64,000 nucleotides of DNA from Pygmaiobacter massiliensis (GTDB lineage Bacteria > Bacillota > Clostridia > Oscillospirales > Ruminococcaceae), in assembly GCF_900199435.1 (NCBI RefSeq), contig NZ_OAML01000003.1:1381166-1445165 (forward strand). The letters run 5' to 3'. The notes below the pieces were generated by a model that had not been told where the DNA came from, made no database searches, and saw nothing but the letters and a program-made list of their open reading frames with translations. A program made the translations under genes and the position numbers. Numbering within the stretch: the first letter of the stretch is position 1; each line of letters begins with the position of its first letter. Shown here piece after piece: positions 62,918 through 64,000 of this stretch.

Positions 62918-62946
62918 AGTTTATATCAAGCTCGCGGGTTTGTCAA
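62918..62946 (-). promoter_or_regulatory. Promoter of glnA
   Basis: On the minus strand TTGACA (62946-62941), a 17-nt spacer and TAAACT (62923-62918), with start near 62911, exactly before the ANTAR-type hairpin. Confidence 0.75.
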
Positions 62947-63079
62947 TGCTTTTTTGCAGATAGAAAGCAGCAAAGAGAAAACGCATAAAATTTTTGTTGC
63001 CTGCAAAGCTGTTTTTATACAACTATCTAAGCAGAAAACGCGCACCGCAAAATAGATGAAACTTTTTTTCAAAAGGGGA

Positions 63080-63109
63080 TTGACAGATAAGCTTTCAGGG
63101 CGGTATAAT
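63080..63109 (+). promoter_or_regulatory. Consensus promoter of asnA
   Basis: TTGACA (63080-63085), 18-nt spacer and TATAAT (63104-63109), both exact consensus boxes. Transcription should start near 63116. Confidence 0.88.
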
Positions 63110-63123
63110 ACGCCCATGCAGCA

Positions 63124-63164
63124 AAGGCGCTGTGGACACATTCGTCCACAGCGCCTTATTTTTT
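63124..63164 (+). terminator. Terminator inside the asnA leader
   Basis: A perfect 14-bp stem (AAGGCGCTGTGGAC / GTCCACAGCGCCTT) with a 6-nt loop, then ATTTTTTT. It lies between the asnA promoter and the start codon, so most transcripts should stop after about 50 nt unless something overrides it. Confidence 0.88.
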
Positions 63165-63186
63165 TGCTGGGAAAGGAAAGAAGAAC

Positions 63187-64000
63187 ATGAGCAAGCTGAT
63201 CGTCCCGGACGGGTATAAGCCCGCCCTCTCCCCCCGCGAGACACAAACCGCCATTGCGTTTTTAAAACGGAGCTTTCAAGATGATTTGTGCCGCGTACTT
63301 AACCTTACCCGCGTTTCGGCACCGCTTTTCGTAGAGGAGGGCACCGGCCTGAATGACGATCTCAACGGAACAGAGCGCCCGGTGCGTTTTGATCTCGCAG
63401 AGACCGGCGCAGATGCCGTTGTAGTGCATTCGCTCGCGAAATGGAAGCGCATGGCCCTTCACAAATATGGCTTTGTACCATTTGAAGGCCTTTGCACCGA
63501 CATGAACGCCATTCGCCGCGACGAGGAACTTGACAATCTTCATTCCGCTTATGTCGACCAGTGGGACTGGGAGATGGTAATCGACCGCGAGCACCGCACC
63601 GAAGCATATCTGCGCCGCGTGGTGCAGCTGATCGTAGATGCGATTTGTGATACTGCCGAGGCGTTGGAGGCGCAGTTTCCGCCGCTGAAATGCGGCTTGA
63701 GCCGCCAGATTGCCTTTGTTACCACCCAGGAGCTGGAAGATCGCTATCCTGACCTTACCCCGAAACAGCGAGAAGATGCTTTCTTAAAAGAGCACCGCAC
63801 TGCGTTTATTATGCAGATTGGCGGCAAGCTGCGCTCGGGCGAGCGGCACGATGGCCGCGCGCCCGACTACGATGATTGGAGCCTCAATGGCGACATCGTA
63901 TTTTACAACGAACTGCTTGGCTGCGCATTTGAAGTTTCTTCTATGGGCATTCGCGTAGATGCCGCGGCATTGCGCGCACAGCTTGCAGAAGCAGGCTGCC
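63187..64000 (+). CDS. asnA: Aspartate-ammonia ligase, cut off by the window end
   Basis: The frame is open from ATG 63187 to the right edge (271 codons; the family has about 330). It makes asparagine from aspartate, ammonia and ATP, and has the class II synthetase-like AsnA pattern: LTRVSAPLFVEEGTGLNDDL, AVVVHSLAKWKRMALHKY and SLNGDIVFYNELLG. AAAGGAAAG lies upstream. With asnB at 9326 the genome has both asparagine synthesis routes. The 3' end is not visible. Confidence 0.93.
   Translation, partial: MSKLIVPDGYKPALSPRETQTAIAFLKRSFQDDLCRVLNLTRVSAPLFVEEGTGLNDDLNGTERPVRFDLAETGADAVVVHSLAKWKRMALHKYGFVPFEGLCTDMNAIRRDEELDNLHSAYVDQWDWEMVIDREHRTEAYLRRVVQLIVDAICDTAEALEAQFPPLKCGLSRQIAFVTTQELEDRYPDLTPKQREDAFLKEHRTAFIMQIGGKLRSGERHDGRAPDYDDWSLNGDIVFYNELLGCAFEVSSMGIRVDAAALRAQLAEAGC

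Noticed and set aside
1-64000. CRISPR arrays, complete prophage or transposase genes
   Set aside because: I saw no regularly spaced repeats, integrase, transposase or phage structural genes in either strand; the only mobile-element sign is the tRNA-fMet fragment.

Overview
The window looks like chromosome from an anaerobic Firmicute of the class Clostridia, most like the Oscillospiraceae/Ruminococcaceae (an inference). The reasons are strong AGGAGG-type ribosome binding sites, U-tailed intrinsic terminators, a T-box leader, several gut-clostridial small families (DUF6514-, DUF6132-, DUF5305-like), ferredoxin-type proteins and the absence of a respiratory chain. No rRNA and no complete tRNA gene is present.

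Region 1 (1-9.1 kb) is probably the right end of a genomic island. A LysR regulator faces an operon for an NhaC-type antiporter, an ATC-hydrolase-like protein, a soluble fumarate-reductase-like flavoprotein, a stand-alone 2Fe-2S protein, an L-cysteine desulfidase and an M20 amidohydrolase. The set suggests breakdown of a sulfur-containing or amino-acid-derived compound. It ends at a 45-bp 3' fragment of an initiator tRNA-fMet gene (9036-9080), the usual scar of tyrosine-integrase insertion.

Region 2 (9.3-31.6 kb) is metabolic and transport core: asnB under an AAC-specifier T-box; an ABC importer with a PHP metallohydrolase and a tyrosine/lipid phosphatase, likely for an organophosphate; an ECF sigma/anti-sigma pair; a second cysteine desulfidase with a divergent LysR; a uroporphyrinogen-decarboxylase-family protein; a tripartite tricarboxylate transporter (TctCBA); and an ABC exporter pair with two small companions behind two palindromes that resemble iron-repressor sites.

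Region 3 (31.7-53.3 kb) is devoted to the cell surface. It opens with poly-gamma-glutamate (PGA) synthesis genes pgsB, pgsC and pgsW joined to a two-component system. A second unit follows: gamma-glutamyltransferase, a lipoprotein, a DctM-like permease, a 48-residue membrane peptide and an anchored M14 metallo-deacylase, together a plausible PGA trimming and recovery set. After an iron-sulfur operon and a diguanylate cyclase comes a second two-component system joined to a SipW/TasA-type matrix-fibre operon with three secreted substrates.

Region 4 (53.4-64 kb) holds a TetM/EF-G-like ribosomal GTPase fused to a YacP/Rae1-type NYN nuclease domain, an N-acetyl sugar amidotransferase with its own HisH/HisF pair, pyrG, an ANTAR regulator, glnA with a structured leader carrying an ANTAR-type hairpin, and the start of asnA. 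Glutamine or ammonia transfer is the shared theme. The most novel-looking items are the GTPase-NYN fusion, the PGA synthesis/turnover locus and the tRNA-fMet-bounded sulfur/flavoprotein island.
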